Positions 5,665 to 6,739 of a stretch of 6,739 bases of DNA are shown here, one piece after another; the stretch's first letter is position 1; every line of letters begins with the position of its first letter. This stretch comes from JBDNJM01 sp041687755 (lineage in GTDB: Bacteria > Planctomycetota > UBA1135 > GCA-002686595), in contig JBDNJM010000141.1 in the NCBI GenBank assembly GCA_041687755.1, forward strand, positions 1 through 6,739. Reading direction: 5' to 3'. The translations under genes and the position numbers were made by a program. The notes beneath the pieces are model-generated. The model was not told the origin of the DNA, searched no databases, and was given only the letters and a program-made list of their open reading frames with translations.

Positions 5665-5687
5665 CCGGGGCCCTGAGGGGTCCCCGG
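5665..5687 (+). repeat. Hairpin after rpsP, inverted partner of the leader hairpin
   Basis: CCGGGG (5665-5670) pairs with CCCCGG (5682-5687), with an inner CCC/GGG pair (5671-5673, 5677-5679) and loop TGA. It has the same build as the hairpin at 4808-4832: a 6-bp outer stem, a 3-bp inner stem and a 2-nt bulge on the 3' side. Its sequence is the reverse complement of that copy apart from the loop. The remainder of the gap up to 5831 shows no gene I can support. Confidence 0.5.
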
Positions 5688-5831
5688 AACGCACCGAGTT
5701 CGGAGGCCAAGGCGTCCGCTTCCCGTAGACCACGGGCGTCGCGTCGGTCGGCAGTTCGGTCGCGCTCTCATTCCCCCTCGTTTCGCTGCTCCGCCCTCCG
5801 CCGCCACCGTTACGCCCACGCGTGCAACACG

Positions 5832-6739
5832 TTGAAGAAAAAGACCGACTTCATTCTGAAGCTCATCGCCGAAGTTGAGCCCAGCCACTCGCTGCCGAAG
5901 AAGCACGACCGCCAGCGCCCGCTGGTCGAAACTGTGGTCATTTTGGCGCTGATGCGGCACCTGACCGAAACGCAGGCGGAAGCCTCCCTGAAGGCTTTCA
6001 AGGCGGCGTACGTGGACTGGAACGAGGTTCGCGTCAGCCAGGTGCAGGAACTGGCCCTGTGCATCCGCACCAGCAGCCGCAAGAAGGGGACGGCGCTGCT
6101 CAACGAGCATCGCGACGTCTGCCTGACGCTCAAGAAGCTGCTGCAGGAGGTCTTTCAGCAGACCCACGGCCTGGACATCGAGTACCTGCGCGGGGAGGAC
6201 GTGGACGACACGAAGATTCTGTTCGAGAAGGCGACCAGCCTCGGCGCGACCCAGCTGGGGTACCTGCTGTGGAACGCCTACGACGGCAAACCGCCGGTGC
6301 ACCCGGGGCTGATCAAGTTGCTCGACAAGTTCGATCTGATGACCCGCACCAGCTCGATGAAGAAGGCTCGCGAGGCCCTCCTCACGCTGGTTCCCAAGAG
6401 CAAAGAACTCGAATTCACCGTCGCGTTCCACCACGTGCTCGAGCACTGGGACGATCCTGTGAACCCGAGCTTTGCGCACCTGGAGACACTGCGTGGTCAC
6501 CCGTTCGGCAAGAAGACCTTTGAGGACTGGGAGAACGCCCGGGCGAGGGCCGAGATTGCCGCAGCGCGAGACGAAGAGCGGCGCCTCAAGGAAGAAGAGC
6601 GCGAGCGCAAGCGGCTCGAAGCAGAGGAGAAGAAGCGCCAGGCTGCCGACGAGAAGAAGCGCAAATCGGCCGCGGCCAAAAAGGAGCGTGAGCGCAAGCG
6701 CGTCCAGGCCGAGACGAAGCGCGCCCAGGCCGCCAAGGC
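5832..6739 (+). CDS. Endonuclease III-like (HhH-GPD) fold protein, catalytically degenerate, coiled-coil tail, partial
   Basis: Open to the right edge, 302 codons seen. The frame has no ATG or GTG at its beginning; TTG at 5832 gives MKKKTDFILK and covers the whole domain, but a later start is possible and no Shine-Dalgarno is seen. Residues 30 to about 215 resemble the endonuclease III fold: RPLVETVVILAL (29-40), AFKAAYVDWNEVRVSQVQEL (55-74), an LQEVFQQTHGLDIEYL segment (104-119) and a helix-hairpin-helix-like stretch around 131-150. Active members have a Lys in the GVGRKTA hairpin and an Asp in VDTH; the matching stretches here read SLGATQL and PVHPG, so both catalytic residues seem lost. 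The four Fe-S cysteines are also missing. From about residue 235 it becomes a charged Glu/Lys/Arg/Ala helix (EERRLKEEERERKRLEAEEK), probably a long coiled coil or single alpha-helix continuing past the window. I infer a DNA-binding or structural role rather than base excision. Fold assignment is by eye. Confidence 0.7.
   Translation, partial: MKKKTDFILKLIAEVEPSHSLPKKHDRQRPLVETVVILALMRHLTETQAEASLKAFKAAYVDWNEVRVSQVQELALCIRTSSRKKGTALLNEHRDVCLTLKKLLQEVFQQTHGLDIEYLRGEDVDDTKILFEKATSLGATQLGYLLWNAYDGKPPVHPGLIKLLDKFDLMTRTSSMKKAREALLTLVPKSKELEFTVAFHHVLEHWDDPVNPSFAHLETLRGHPFGKKTFEDWENARARAEIAAARDEERRLKEEERERKRLEAEEKKRQAADEKKRKSAAAKKERERKRVQAETKRAQAAK

Noticed and set aside
5433..6500. Long minus-strand open frame (355 codons) across the 5832 gene
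   Set aside because: Antisense shadow; the plus-strand frame has a recognisable fold and natural composition, while the reverse has Gln/Leu/Val-rich noise.
1..6739. CRISPR array, toxin-antitoxin pair, defence island or biosynthetic cluster
   Set aside because: No short regularly spaced direct repeats and no small paired genes or relevant domains were found on either strand.

Overview
This is a GC-rich bacterial chromosomal window with two housekeeping genes, ffh (signal recognition particle GTPase) and rpsP (ribosomal protein S16). Around them lie a decayed insertion sequence, an unrecognised exported protein gene and a protein with a degenerate DNA-glycosylase-like fold. High GC, no Shine-Dalgarno sequence at any of the four host genes, long tails on Ffh and S16, and a glycosylase-like protein with a lysine/glutamate coiled-coil tail would fit a Planctomycetota-type genome. 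That assignment is an inference and is not proven by the sequence.

Layout. Positions 1-1086 (minus) hold an IS110-family transposase pseudogene that runs off the left edge. It has a one-base frameshift, an in-frame TGA and a replaced first catalytic Asp. Its GTG start has a clear Shine-Dalgarno, unlike the host genes. Positions 1227-1366 carry the first copy (A) of an intergenic repeat unit. Positions 1406-2464 (minus) encode a 352-residue acidic, probably exported protein with no recognised family. The divergent spacer 2465-2819 is very GC-rich and contains an 18-bp perfect palindrome, a second hairpin and a matching CU-rich motif directly before both start codons. ffh occupies 2820-4433 (plus). 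The 602-bp gap 4434-5035 holds two tandem copies (B and C) of the same repeat unit, further hairpins, a plausible sigma-70-type promoter and a roughly 255-nt rpsP leader. rpsP is 5036-5470. The gap 5471-5831 holds three strong hairpins. One of them shares a 19-nt core with a hairpin in the rpsP leader, so the two form an inverted pair around rpsP. The HhH-GPD-like gene starts at about 5832 and runs off the right edge.

How it fits together. Ffh and S16 serve protein targeting and the small ribosomal subunit, and are often neighbours in bacteria (ffh-rpsP-rimM-trmD-rplS). Here rpsP has its own promoter candidate and is followed by hairpins and an unrelated gene, so the usual operon is broken. 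The most unusual content is in the non-coding DNA: a dispersed and tandem hairpin repeat (copies A, B, C) and the matched hairpin pair flanking rpsP. No defence system, CRISPR array or biosynthetic cluster is present.
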